Shown: positions 13,262-24,774 of the stretch, piece by piece
Numbering within the stretch: position 1 is the stretch's first letter
Layout of the letters: the number at the start of each line of letters is the position of its first letter
Source of the DNA: Eulemur rufifrons
Taxonomy: Eukaryota > Chordata > Mammalia > Primates > Lemuridae
DNA length: 64,000 nucleotides
Assembly (NCBI RefSeq): GCF_041146395.1
Contig: NC_090984.1
Location: 79,495,114 to 79,559,113, forward strand
Reading direction: 5' to 3'
Position numbers and translations under genes: made by a program
Notes under the pieces: model-generated
What the model was told of the DNA's origin: nothing
The model's database searches: none
Seen by the model: only the letters and a program-made list of their open reading frames with translations

Positions 13262-14232
13262 TCTATACAGCATGCATTTACTGGCCAACTTATGCTCCAG
13301 CTGCTTAAACACAGCTGCTCTTAATAAGCGGGAGAAAATCAGCTAAAAGCATGTGAAGAGCTGATTGGAGGAAATGACATGGAAGAAGTGTTTTACAACT
13401 CCTGAATTTGTTAACCTTGTTTTAAAAATTAAGAAGTGATTTCATCGTAGAATGTTGCTGTCTTTAAAAATTCTGGAAAGGTGAAACCGTAAAGGGTAAA
13501 GTTTTAAAATTAGTAGGAAGAAAATACATTGAATGCCATGAATTGCACCAAAAGTACTTTGGAACCAAAATGGACATTGTCTGTCATATTTCACTATTCT
13601 CTTTTCTCTTTGTTCTGCTGATAATGAAGCTCAGATGATGTTTACAAGCAAAAGCATTAGGTTATCAGTGGCAAGTTCTTATGGAGAAGAATATGAGTTC
13701 CGGTTTTTGTTGTTGTTTTTGGCTAGAGTTAGATCAAGGAAGAGAGCAGATTAAACCTAAGCAGATATTAGGAGAATTAGAGAGCTTTCCCTGCTGAAGG
13801 TCAGCACATGTGGCCCTATCCACAACATGAGCCTTAAGGTATGATGCTTTACTATGTCTTTATAGTCTCACTTCCTGGGCTCCTTGCTAAGGCCCCCATG
13901 TCAGCATCTTGTGCCAGCTTTGCAAGTGCCCTTCTCCTCTCCTGGGTTCCTGACCTTGGCTCAGCAACAGGACTTTCATCTGCTTTGTGCCTGGCCTCTC
14001 AGACCACTTCATACCCCCAATCCCCAACTCTGAATTTCTTACTCCATTTTAATGAACTGAATAAAATTTCCAAACTTTTTAATGAAACCATTTGCTTTGG
14101 TTTTCTTAACCATGAATTGTGTCCCAATTCTAGTTAATCCAGTCATGACAGGTCAACTGTAATATCTGATTTCTTTCTTTAAAATAAAGAATGTTGTTTG
14201 CCTTCATCTCTATCACTACTACTGTTACTACT
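13262..14232. other. No recognised feature
   Basis: Contains a plus-strand 98-codon frame (13841-14137) in a pyrimidine-rich patch. It has no domain and no splice context that I can defend. Confidence 0.35.
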
Positions 14233-14234
14233 AA

Positions 14235-14490
14235 GGATAAAAATAATAGCTAATATTTATTCAGTGCTTACTGTGGATCAGAAATTTCTAAGTAGTTTGC
14301 ATATACTAGTCATTTAATCTGGACACTAACTCTCTAAGGTAGTTGCTACTGTTATCTCCCTTTATAGATGAGTAAACTGAGCCACTGAAGAGTAAATAAC
14401 CTGCCTAAAGTTACATAGCCGGCAAGTAGAGCTGAAATTTGAACCCAGCAAGTGTGGCCCCAGAGGCTATGCTCATCACCACTCCATTCC
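14235..14490 (-). repeat. MIR element, antisense, near full length
   Basis: 'tttattcagtgcttactgtg', 'catttaatctggacactaac', 'tttatagatgagtaaactga', 'taacctgcctaaagttacat' and 'aaatttgaacccagcaagtg' give the complete antisense MIR order. Confidence 0.8.
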
Positions 14491-14814
14491 TGCTGCTATG
14501 TGGCACGGGGCTGCCCACACCCTCCATCCTAGCACTTACTGCAGATGGGACTGTGGGTGCTCCATATCACTCGCAGTAGGACAGAGGTGCACAAGTGTCT
14601 GTGGGTCTGTGTGTATAAAGTGTATGTGGGTCTGTGTCTTCTATTATTAGAACATTCATGGCTGTAATTTCAGTATGAGTGGCTTCTGGGTTTACCATTG
14701 CAAGTTACTTTTCCAAGTAACTAGAATAAGGTAATTTCTAATCATCATGTCCATTTAAAAACATGCAATCAATACGTTAACTTTGCAGAGGACACCACTG
14801 TAGTATATGAAATG

Positions 14815-15059
14815 ATGGACTGTGGGGAGCGGTCTAGGCCTCCTAGTGTATCCGCCCAGGACATGCATAGTCAGGCCCTCCACCTATCCCTGTGGGACAC
14901 GCTTGTGGGACACACCTATCCGGGGCTATAAAAGCAGCTTGCATTTCCTGTTCGAGGTCTCTCGCCATGTAACTGTTGTAGATGCCTCATTAAACTACTG
15001 CTGGAAGAACTCCAACTGGTCGTGTCGTACTTGTTGGCAACTGCGGCGCGACAATGGAC
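14815..15059 (+). mobile_element. Compact 233-bp solo LTR, 6-bp TSD, betaretrovirus-like
   Basis: The LTR runs 14821-15053, from TGTGGGGAGC to GCGCGACA, and so has the canonical TG...CA ends. It is flanked by ATGGAC at 14815-14820 and again at 15054-15059, a perfect 6-bp duplication. Internal signals in order: short direct repeats in U3 (CACCTATCC at 14881 and 14913; TGTGGGACAC at 14891 and 14904), a TATA box CTATAAAAG at 14926-14934, and a polyadenylation signal ATTAAA at 14989-14994. It is richer in GC and CpG than its surroundings. No gag, pol or env sequence lies beside it, so it is a solo LTR. A 6-bp duplication is usual for betaretrovirus-like (class II) elements, but the family is my inference. 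Confidence 0.88.
14926..14934 (+). promoter_or_regulatory. TATA box of the solo LTR
   Basis: CTATAAAAG sits 63 bp upstream of the ATTAAA signal, the spacing expected for a compact U3-R unit. Activity is unknown. Confidence 0.65.
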
Positions 15060-17469
15060 AGAACATTTTATCAGATAATTGAAGTAGCCAAAATCAAACC
15101 TCAGTACCACGGTGAAGAGTAATAATTCCCCTTTAAATACCAGTGATATGATTTTATCATCTTCTTTCATATAAAATAACAAAACAACAACAAAAAAATC
15201 TGGTGCCAATATCTAAATATTTAAAGAAATAAGAGTACCACATTAATTTCATCAAAAGCACAAGCATTATTTCTGTCAAATAACCAAAATCACCTGCTAT
15301 GTACATTATTCTACATAGACCCAGAGAAAAATTCTACCATGTCACTTGGAACCACGGATCAACTGGCTGAATATGGTAACTGTTAATACAGGTTTTAAAG
15401 TATTTCCAGGCAAATATTACTTCTGTCATGTGCCAACCTCAGAGGTGGTCATCCAAAAATAAAACTTTGGATGTTCTTCCATCCATTACCCATTAAGGAG
15501 GAGAAGTGACGTTTAGAGAAAATGTATATGAGCCATTCTTTCCTCTTGGCACTTTAAATTTTATTAGAGATCAAGATCAGCTATTATAAGAATATGAATT
15601 TGAATGACGTTAGTTTTTTCCCCCCACACAATCAACTTTACTAAAAGATATTTGAATATTGTGCCACTAATTTTGAAAGTCATATAAAATGTATCTGAAA
15701 TTTAATACTGATATTACATAAAAATATAATTTAGCACACTTTCTATTTTATCAATTTATATATAGCACATAAAAACCCACATGATATATTTTTGAATTCA
15801 GTGCTAAAGAAATATGGGTTTCCTCTGAAAAACTAGTGTGTGTGTATATATATGCCTTTTTACTATTATAAACTATATAATTATATCATGTTTGTTTTTT
15901 CCTGAACACCAACTCCAGCCTTCTGGAATCTGAGAGCCAAATCTCAGTGTCAATCAGAGAGACTGTTTATCTGTATGCTTATAACTTGGCATCTTTATAT
16001 TTGGAACAGATTTTCTAACTTCATTTCCATTTTACTATTTCATTACAGATCACTATTGTTATAATCAGTATCAAAGTTTTTATGAAATAGGTATGCTGTA
16101 AATATAAACAAAGAAATGTAAAAATCAGCTTACCCTAAAAATAATTTATCTTTCTAAGGTACAGATCAATATTTTAAAAACTGCCACTATAGTGTACTTC
16201 TAATATGGACTATTGGTATGATCTTAAGAACAAATGAAAAATAAAGACATTTCTTCTTTATGACTTTTTCTCTTCATTTCCTTGTTTTTGTTTTATCACA
16301 AAATCAAGTTATGCTTCATTGTGCAAATGTCAAATCAATCATCATTAAAACAAAGAGCCATATTTCCCTAGTGTGTCAATCCCCAAAGTATTAAATAAAT
16401 CTGGCAATATTGGAAGAGTACAATTAAAAGGAGCCAGTGAGGAGCAGATAGGAGCAGAGAGCCTTGCATAAATATACTAATGCATTATTGTGAGTGGAGA
16501 AAATGTTAGTATTCATACTAATAAAAATAGTACTAATGGTTTACTATGGGCCAAACACTCATTAAAGCCTACCTCAAAAAATGCAAGTTGCATTTGCTAG
16601 CTCTAGTATCTCCATCAATATGTTTCCTCTTCAATCCTCTCAGCTTTGCACTTTTAAAGAAAGTATGCACGTCACAGAGATGCTGCACCTCACAAGCTCC
16701 ATCTATTGCAGTGGGAGGTTGTTAAATTATTAAATACAGTGGAAAAAGGGAGATGATATTTAATAAGGTCAGAAAGAAATCTCATACACTAACTTGAGAA
16801 TGTTGTTTCCTGGTTTTCAGTTGATTTCAATGGCATTTGTAGTTTCTCTTTTCCTCGTAAATGAAATTCCACAAATGCACTCCTTTTTCCACAAAAGCCC
16901 TACTGCAAGATCATTGTCGTATAACCTTGTGCTTGGTTTATCTGGAGTACAGACTGTAAAAATACTAACACAAGCCTGTGGGCTGCTATATATTTTCCTA
17001 ATAAAAATGTAAGCAAAAAACCCACACAACCTGAAATATTTGTCGTAGTAACCTAGTTATAGCTCTATTTTCACTCCCAGTTATTTGACCTTTATTGCAG
17101 AATGACATATATCAAGAGGTGCTACAACTAGTCCAACAGCTTCAAGTAATAACAAAGTAGTTCACTGTAAAAACATCACATCAGTGTGTGTGTGTGTGTG
17201 TCTTTAATAAGGACAAACAGATGATTTTTATAGGACACAAAACTGAGAATCAAAACCTTATCAAAGTTCATTCCTCTTTACCCAGTAGCCTATTGTATAA
17301 CCTTGGATTAGTCAAATAATTAATTACATATTTTCCACATTTTGTCATTTGTAAAAGATGGCATCCTACTTTACAGATAATTGTGTGAGTGTCCCCAATC
17401 TTAGGGAACAGCCTATGCAATAGGCAATATTCTCTGTTTCTCTACTTTTTCACAGTGTGGAGTAGTATA
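15060..17469. other. AT-rich sequence with one short (TG)n tract
   Basis: No recognisable gene or named repeat. A (TG)n microsatellite of about 19 bp lies at 17183-17201. Frames at 14916, 16794 and 16817 are short and unsupported. Confidence 0.4.
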
Positions 17470-17645
17470 TGTTAATAGCACACACTGGTGATTATGTAGA
17501 CCAGTGTCAGAATTCTCACTCAGAAACTGGCATTGTGATCTTAAACATAAAATATTTTTTAGCTTAAATTTTATCATCTATTAAAAATATGGATAATAAT
17601 ATATACTTTGGAGATTTTAGTGAAAATTATTATAAGAGTAGATGT
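17470..17645 (+). repeat. MIR fragment, sense, diverged
   Basis: 'cagaattctcactcagaaac', 'cattgtgatcttaaacataa' and 'aaatatggataataatatat' match the MIR order with many changes. Confidence 0.5.
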
Positions 17646-18399
17646 AAAAATTTCATCGCCATGAGAGGCACATGTTTTTTCAATCCCTTTCCCTTGTCTC
17701 AAGATGTATTGTTCTCATTGCACCAAATGTGTTCTCACAGAACTACTTAAATACATTTAAAATAAGAAATATTTTGTATGTGTGTTTATCATAGGCCATA
17801 TATGAACTTGGAAACCACCCCTGCCTTCAGGAAACTTACAACCTAACAAAAAAGGGGTGGGGGGGGGGAGACCAGAATACATAACCAAGCATCAAACAGA
17901 ATATTGGGGGGGTTCTCAAATTTGGAACAAATGCCTTGGCCTTCTTTGAAAGTTTAGTTCCCTGCCTACCTAGAGTATTCTTGAAGAAAAATGATAAAGT
18001 TAATCATGCTATAGTGCATATTTCTTGGAAAAAGGAAGTTAAAAGAGACAAGAGACAGAAGTGGCGAGTATAAATAACCTGCTTAAGCAAAATGACTTTA
18101 CAATGTCCCAAAAACATAGTGAATTTCTATTTTACTCTGAGGAAATTATCAAAACCAGAGTTAGCTCCCCAACCAAGCAATGGTGATAACAAGACATAGA
18201 CAAAATATAGCAGAATTAAGCTTAACTAATTTTAATAATTTGTTTTCTTCTTTATAACTGAAGGACAGCATAGTTAATCTTCTTAATTCATCCACTATGA
18301 TAATACTTACAAGAGAAATACTTTATTTTTTATCTTAAATGTATTCTTTAAGGTGCTGTTGTTCTCCACTTAATAAATATTTTTCTAAATTTCCATGGT
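17646..18399. other. No recognised feature
   Basis: Includes a short old-repeat trace at 17790-17850 ('gccttcaggaaacttacaac') that could be another piece of the unnamed repeat seen at 45270. G-run at 17857-17870. Confidence 0.35.
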
Positions 18400-18625
18400 C
18401 TTTATAATTATCACTGTTGGAGGCTATATGGTGTGTCATTCTACTGATATGCCATAATTTATTAAAGCAGTTTCTATGCTATGCATTTAGTTTGTTTCCC
18501 TTTTGTGCTACAGTGAATTTCTTCTTGCTTGGGTTGAAATGTTTTCTTAGGACAAATTTCTGGGACTACAATATTAGGTCAAAGTGTATGAATATTTTAC
18601 TCTTAGTATACCAGGAAAAATCATC
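18400..18625 (-). repeat. Ancient L1-like fragment, antisense
   Basis: 'taggacaaatttctgggact' followed by 'ggtcaaagtgtatgaatatt' resembles the antisense 3' region of old L1 (taggataaattcctagaag... gggtcaaagggtatg). The frame at 18417-18641 is inside it. Confidence 0.45.
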
Positions 18626-18629
18626 ATCA

Positions 18630-19584
18630 CCAAGGAGGTAAAGTAGGACCCACCACCTGGGTCCAATTTTTTAAATTAAATATCTTAATACATATTTTTA
18701 AGTTTCATGAAAAAATTAAGATGAGGAAAAAGAAAGTAGAAAATGTATTATAATTTGTAATACATTTGATTTGTAAGAATTTAAACATATCAATCTCATT
18801 TTAAGTCAATTTTTAGATACAAATATTATAAAAAATAACCTTTTATCAAAATCGGATGGATCAAGTTTTTGTAGTAAAGTATGAGATGATAAAGTCCTCC
18901 CAGTTGAATGACTAATGAGGTGAAAATGCCATACATATTTTTGTTTTAAAAATATTTTATTCATTCAATTATTCTTGATTTTGAGAAAATTCATCTAGGA
19001 TATGATAATCTGAAAACTCATGGTTTGATATTTCATTTATGTAATAAATTTCAAAAACATTATCAAAGTGTAGAATGCTGTCTCTTTTCATTCATCTTCT
19101 GATTCATATAACAATTGTGAAACATCTTTCCTTTTAATTTTATTTCTTTTTAAAGTCTTTTTTAAAAATAATAGCTGGAAATTAATGATGAATAAAAGAA
19201 CTAGTTCCTAGGACGATGAAATAGCAAAGTGTTTCAAGATATGGAAAAAATGGTACCACTAAAATCCCATAATACATCTTAGATTTATAAAAGGGTCCAA
19301 TGGACCCATATGATAATTAAAAGATGGGGTATTATCCTAATTTTTAAACAGAAGTAAATGTTCTCAGTGTCCTTTGGAAGACCTCTAAGAAATAATAAAA
19401 GTCATGATATATCAATCTTTACAAAGAGTTAGAATTGCTCTCAAAAGACACTAAAATCTGAAATTGTGTCCAGTAGACCCTGATGGTATATAGAGGGTAG
19501 ATAGTCCTTGCTACATATCCATTTTCTAGTTAGAGTATTTTTTGTAAAAAGGAGACAAAAATCACTGAAGACTATTAAGTATCT
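18630..19584. other. AT-rich sequence, no recognised feature
   Basis: No gene signal or named repeat seen. Confidence 0.4.
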
Positions 19585-19589
19585 ACTAC

Positions 19590-19805
19590 TATTATTAATA
19601 TTACAAGTTATTCTATGTGAGTGTGTGTGTGTGTGTGTGTGTGTATAATCTATAATTACCTCTCATGTACAGGATAGGTCCAAGGAGGGAGGAATTATTA
19701 TTCCCTTATTACAGTTGAGGAAGCAGATCCAAAGAGATTGTTTTTCTCTATCAAATTCACATCCCAATTACGTGATAGAGTGAGAATTTGAATCCAGCTC
19801 CATTA
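19590..19805 (-). repeat. MIR fragment, antisense, with (GT)12 inside
   Basis: 'attattattcccttattaca', 'gttgaggaagcagatccaaa' and 'gagaatttgaatccagctcc' follow the antisense MIR order. A clean (GT)12 tract occupies 19621-19644. Confidence 0.6.
19621..19644. repeat. (GT)12 microsatellite
   Basis: Twelve uninterrupted GT units, the longest perfect GT array in the window. Confidence 0.95.
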
Positions 19806-19838
19806 TATACTCTCCAAAGTTCACACTTTCACACATGA

Positions 19839-20207
19839 GTGAGTGTCTTAGTCCTTTCCTGTTGCCATAATGAAATATCTTAGTCTGGGTCATTTATAAA
19901 CAACAGAAATTTATTGCTCACAGTTCTGGAGGCTGGGAAGTCCAAGATCAAGGTACCAGCAGATTCATTGTCTGGTGAGGGTCCACTTCTTATAGATGGT
20001 GTCTTCTATATGTCCTCACATGTTGAAAAGGAAAAACAAGCTCCCTTGGGACTCTTTCATAAGGGCACTAGTTAGTCCCATTCATGAGGGCTCCTTCCTC
20101 ATGACCTAATCACCTCCTAAAGGCTCTACCTCTTAATATAACATTAGGTATTAGGTTTCAACATATGAATTTTGGAGGGACACAAACATTAAGATCATAG
20201 CAGTTAG
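19839..20207 (-). mobile_element. MLT1-type (ERVL-MaLR) solo LTR, antisense
   Basis: LTR 19844-20202, about 359 bp and essentially full length. On the plus strand it reads 'tgtcttagtcctttcctgtt' to 'aagatcatagca', the reverse complement of an MLT1 LTR. Diagnostic blocks are 'acagttctggaggctgggaa', 'gtccaagatcaaggtaccag', 'ctcatgacctaatcacctcc' and 'caacatatgaattttggagg'. The flanks GTGAG (19839-19843) and GTTAG (20203-20207) match at 4 of 5 positions, the expected 5-bp duplication. Confidence 0.88.
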
Positions 20208-21235
20208 TCTTTAAAAAATGTAATATTATAATATTAATATAAATAAGATTCCACTCAAGCCACTTTTATAAGCCATATCAATAGAAGATCTGAGATTGTG
20301 GAAACAGGAATATAAAGAGGAAATATTCCAGCTGCCAGTAATCTCTGAAAAGAGGAGACTATATGAGGTCTCTCTATATTTGAAAGCACAATTTTTTTTT
20401 AAAGAAAGCATGTCCCTGGGAAGTCATTTTTTTCTTTGGAACAATATATATTTACATTTTCCTGAGGTTTTAAGTCTGAACAAGGCACTGGTTTTCTTAC
20501 CCCATGGTTTGCAATTATGGGAAATAATGCTTTTGCTTTATAACATGCTGCCCTTTGCCTTTTAGCCAGCTTGGTGACAATGGCCCTCTCCACAGGTCAC
20601 ACACCACAGGGGCACATCAACAGTGCTTTCCTGGCTAAGCAGACTTCTCTAACTTGTGTCGTTTCAGAAAAGAAAAATGATTACCAATAAGTTTAAACTG
20701 TGATAGCTCAACTACTGGGTAAAGCAAGATTTTAATCATGTGAAATCAGGAAGCACTTATAAGTTATCATAATGCCTTACATTTCTTGAGCAATTTTCTG
20801 TAAAAGCTTTTATCCTTTCATTCTGCTTTCAAGCTCATGAAAGCCCTAAACATGCATTTTCATGGACATGTAGGAAAGAAAATTCTCTCTCCAACCTCTC
20901 CTATATGACCTTCTTCATTTGGGCCCACTTCTTGACTGGAAGAAAGCAATATTTTTATAAAATAGGATTGGGGAATAAGAACAAGATGCAGAGGCATCAT
21001 TTCCATACTACCTCTGCCTGATAACTTCATTCAATCCCCAAGTTTCCGATAACCCAAGCCCTGGTTGAAGATGACTACTTTGATTACTTGAGGATAGGAG
21101 AATTGGGAATTGTGAACAACCAAGTTTTTATGGTAATATGTTCAAATACTTTTTTTATCAAAGAATCAGAAAATCTATACACTTTAAAATGAACTTAGCT
21201 AAGTAACATGGGAAAAACTCCACCATATGACGTAC
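20208..21235. other. No recognised feature
   Basis: Overlapping short frames on both strands at 20226-20593 show no domain. I name no repeat here. Confidence 0.35.
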
Positions 21236-21239
21236 CTAC

Positions 21240-21560
21240 GGTGCATGTTCCCACTCTTAATCCTTACTCTGTGGGCAGAGCACACTTTCTTGTCCCATTG
21301 ATTTTGGACATGGTCACGTGACTTGTGTTGATCATTGAAATCTGACTAGAAGCAACAGTTTGCCAATTCAGAGTAAAGACTTTAGTAGATACAAAACTCA
21401 TCTGCTCTTTTGCTCCTCCCAGTGGCCACTGGTCCCACAATGAAAACACAGGTGAAGCAACTTGGATTTATGTGGGAAAATAAATGCTTCCTATTGTAAG
21501 TCTCTGAAATTTTGAAGCTGTCGTTCATTAGGAGTTATTATTACATAAACATGACTGATA
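21240..21560 (+). repeat. Old LTR-like remnant, family uncertain
   Basis: 'gattttggacatggtcacgt', 'gacttgtgttgatcattgaa', 'gggaaaataaatgcttccta' and 'attattacataaacatgact' follow the order of a common old mammalian LTR. That LTR has a 'vatgtgacttgctttggcc'-like block, an AATAAA region and a 'taagccactaag' end. The remnants at 41230 and 55480 look related. Confidence 0.45.
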
Positions 21561-21639
21561 TACACTCTATTTCAAGAACTATTTCCCATATTTGTTTCCC
21601 TCATTCTGCCTATAACTATATTCATTACTGCAGGTAAAG

Positions 21640-21840
21640 CAAAGGCAGTTAAGCTCGCAAATTCTGAAATAAAATGGAACTTCAGTAAGTTAACTTCTAC
21701 CAGCTTATTCAATTGTCAAATTGACATAACAATAGTACTATCTCATATTGTGAGGACTAAATAACAGATTTAAAACCCTTAGTACAGTGTTTGATATATA
21801 GTATGCATTCACTAAATGTTTGCTATGGTATTATTGTTTT
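21640..21840 (+). repeat. MIR 3' part, sense
   Basis: 'actatctcatattgtgagga', 'ctaaataacagatttaaaac' and 'agtacagtgtttgatatata' precede 'gcattcactaaatgtttg'. This is the 3' half of MIR. Confidence 0.65.
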
Positions 21841-21844
21841 TTCA

Positions 21845-22708
21845 TTACTTACGTCTTAATTATTGACACAGTGTCATAGCATAAGCTGCCAGTAAAGGTA
21901 TAGGAAATGGGACACAAAAGCAGGAGGAAGAAAGGGATAGGGGCATCCTTCCAATGGCCAGTCCTCCATGTGAGTGTCATAAAAACAGACCCCCACTTCA
22001 TTCAAGATTTTCCATAAAAAATGCAAGAGCAAAATGGAATCATCATAAATTCATGTTTTAGAAAAGTGATGCTGAGGATGGCTTTTACATGTGACTGAAT
22101 ATGAATTCTTTCACACTGAAATTATTTTAAATCATTGTAGTGAAAATGTATCTAAATGTTATGTTAAACCTTGCTTGTTCAGTAGATGAATATTTTAGAA
22201 ACTTAACTTTTGTATGACTTCATGTCTTAGTTTCTTGTTTATTTTTAGGAACTATAATACTTTTTATTTTTAATATAGAGTATTAGTACTGATTCTAGAA
22301 CAAAACCTACAGCTTACATTTCTCAATACCATCATATATAATCTTTTCCTTTGCTTGGCTTAAAGAACAGTGCTGCATGACCGTGATTCTACCCAAACAA
22401 ACCAGTTAATCAAAGTATATGGTTTTCTCCGAAGTTCTTCTATTTTCTCAATAAAACTCTATTTCTCAGTACCCTTGATAATATAGCATTATTCGGAACA
22501 TCTTCTCTTAATTCAGAATTAGTCACAACTTCAACCTCTTTGTCAGGTTCAACTTAGTTTCCCACTTGCATAAACTTCTGACTATAGCAAGTGAGCAAAT
22601 GTGCATCTTATCATACTTGCCACAGCGCTCTCTTTGTTGGGTAAATAACATCATCTTGTGAAAATTTAAGATATTTATTCTAAAGACAAGCCAATTGTGA
22701 TTTCTGTC
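21845..22708. other. AT-rich sequence, no recognised feature
   Basis: No gene signal or named repeat seen. Confidence 0.4.
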
Positions 22709-22709
22709 C

Positions 22710-23005
22710 ATAACTTATTAATTCAATAAACCTTTACTAAGAACCACAGTGCACTGCTTCTGGCACTGGAGAGAGTGACAGACAAGGTCTCCACTTCCAC
22801 AGAACCTGGGGGAAAACAGATAATGTGCAAGTAAATAAATGAATAAGTGTAGTGTGACGCAGAGACAGAATGATGTGAGAGAGAATGGCAAGATTAGATT
22901 GCACGGTCAGAAAAAACATATTTCATGGGAGATGAGATTTAACCTGAGCTCTGGATGACAAGAAGCAGCTAAGCCAGTGGGAACAAAGAGCTTTGCAACT
23001 CCTGG
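22710..23005 (+). repeat. Ancient interspersed repeat, family not named
   Basis: 'ttcaataaacctttactaag', 'gcttctggcactggagagag' and 'gagatttaacctgagctctg' share the order of a long ancient repeat that also appears at 45270-46330 and 56160-56580: an ATTTATTGAG-like start, then '...acaaggtct', then '...tgagctctggatga'. Strongly diverged. Confidence 0.45.
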
Positions 23006-23009
23006 CTTA

Positions 23010-23499
23010 AATGGGAATATGAGCCTTTGATACACCTTAACAATTCCTTTAAAACTATATAATTGATTTCTAATTTATTTTCAGAGACTTCTAGATATCA
23101 GACTTTGAGGTGCTGAATAATCAAGATTTTATTAGAATTTATTTTTATTTCAAATACATATTTTGAGTTCTCTCTACCTTGAAAAATTTATAAATTCCTT
23201 AGGTACCAGCAACAAAATCATCTGCCTTTAACTTTCAAAAGGATGGAGAAAGTGGTAGATTTTAAATATGTCTGTTTATTAATAACTACCTGCTCTTTAT
23301 TTAAATCCTTGTATTTGGATCTTGGATTAGAATCATCTAAAACTGCATCTGTCTTCAAGCCAAAATATGGTCCCCAGATAATATGTGATTACTTTCTAAG
23401 ACAAATTCTTTATTAGCTGCCTGTAGAAGTTGAAATGATTACCTTGTGTAAAAACAGCATATTTTCTGAAGAACTTAGTCATCCCTTCAGACTTTTATT
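23010..23499. other. AT-rich sequence, no recognised feature
   Basis: No gene signal or named repeat seen. Confidence 0.35.
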
Positions 23500-23504
23500 T
23501 TTAA

Positions 23505-23640
23505 TTACTTTAAATCCACATAATCCTCAACACATTTTGGTGATGTAAAGGGAAGATAACATTATCCCTACTGTGCTAATGAGTAAACTGAGGCACCAGG
23601 CAATTAAGTTACTTACTCCTGATTACTCTATAGTCTGTAG
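23505..23640 (-). repeat. MIR fragment, antisense
   Basis: 'ccacataatcctcaacacat', 'aatgagtaaactgaggcacc' and 'caattaagttacttactcct' are the antisense MIR core. Confidence 0.7.
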
Positions 23641-23814
23641 CCCATATTTTCATGGTTACAGGGTCTGGATAAAAAGCAACCACCTTAGCTGGTTATCTCC
23701 CTGATGTCAAAAAGAGTGGAAATCTTAGAAACACATAGATGTTTTTAAATAATAAAATTATCCATTTTTAATAAGACCTTTTATGTTTTAATCCAGTGAT
23801 ATCAGGAAAATTGT

Positions 23815-23915
23815 TAATTGAATAAGCATTTATTGTGTACCTTCTATTTTTCAGACACTGTGCTAGGCACTGAGAATACAAATATGAATCAAATGTGGTT
23901 TCTTCTGGCAATCAA
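23815..23915. repeat. Short old repeat fragment (L2- or MIR-associated)
   Basis: 'aataagcatttattgtgtac' and 'actgtgctaggcactgagaa' form a familiar old-repeat start, the same kind as at 32380 and 56160. Confidence 0.45.
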
Positions 23916-24199
23916 ATCACTGATTTTTTAATATACTATGATATATAATGTAAAACATGTTCACACCTGTAAATATCCATCTGTTTGTTATGGATTAACC
24001 TTCAATATGGGCACATGAGGGTTGTGCATTCAATACTTGCTGACTGATAATACTTTGTTATGTAGATATAACTAAGTAGCAGAATCATAAAGAATACAGA
24101 GCTTTGCATATAGGTTTTATAGGGAGGAAAGCATTATTCTATTCTTGTACTACAGACAACTAAATTTCATTTCTTAAATATCTTAACAACTCTCATGAT

Positions 24200-24690
24200 A
24201 ATCCCCCCTCCTCTCCATTCCTTCTGCTATAACCTTGGTTCAGAAACTTAGAAATCCCTGTCTGGATTATCTCAAATTCTCCTAAATGTACCCTTTTGCA
24301 TAAATCACAATCACCTTCCATTTTTAAAAGTCTATCTTCTTATGTCATTTTTGTGAATATAAATTATTAGTGATTTCTTCTTTACTACTGATAAAGTTCA
24401 AACTTCTTAGAATGACAGAGAAGTTCCTCCATGAATTAGTCACTGCCTAGATCCCATCAATACCCACAACTCAGCCAAGCTGAACTACTATCTCCATAGC
24501 CGTCCTTCTGTTTCATAGCTTCCTGCCTTTGTCACTTGCTCCTCCGCCTTGGAGAGCCCTCCTCTTCACCTTGAACAGAACACATTCGTTTAAGACAAGA
24601 CTTCACTCAATAAAGCCTTTTCTAAATACTATTTCCACATTTGTAATGTCTACACACTAACACTTTTAGAAACATATATGCATATAGGAG
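24200..24690 (+). repeat. L2 3'-end fragment
   Basis: 'gtctggattatctcaaattc', 'aaagttcaaacttcttagaa', 'agaagttcctccatgaatta', 'ttggagagccctcctcttca' and 'aagacaagacttcactcaat' follow the L2 3' order. The L1 at 24784 lies just beyond it. Confidence 0.65.
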
Positions 24691-24774
24691 TATTTATTCC
24701 TGGTTAAATATAATTTGTTGAGGTTTGGAATCTTAACTTTTTATTCCCAATGGTTAATTTGGAACTCAATAAAA

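Noticed and set aside
13841..14137. 98-codon plus-strand frame
   Set aside because: No recognisable domain, no convincing splice sites, and the composition follows the local pyrimidine-rich DNA.
14821..15209. Overlapping frames of 86 and 97 codons at the compact LTR
   Set aside because: They run across LTR sequence in sense and antisense. An LTR of this size is not expected to encode protein, and neither frame has a domain.
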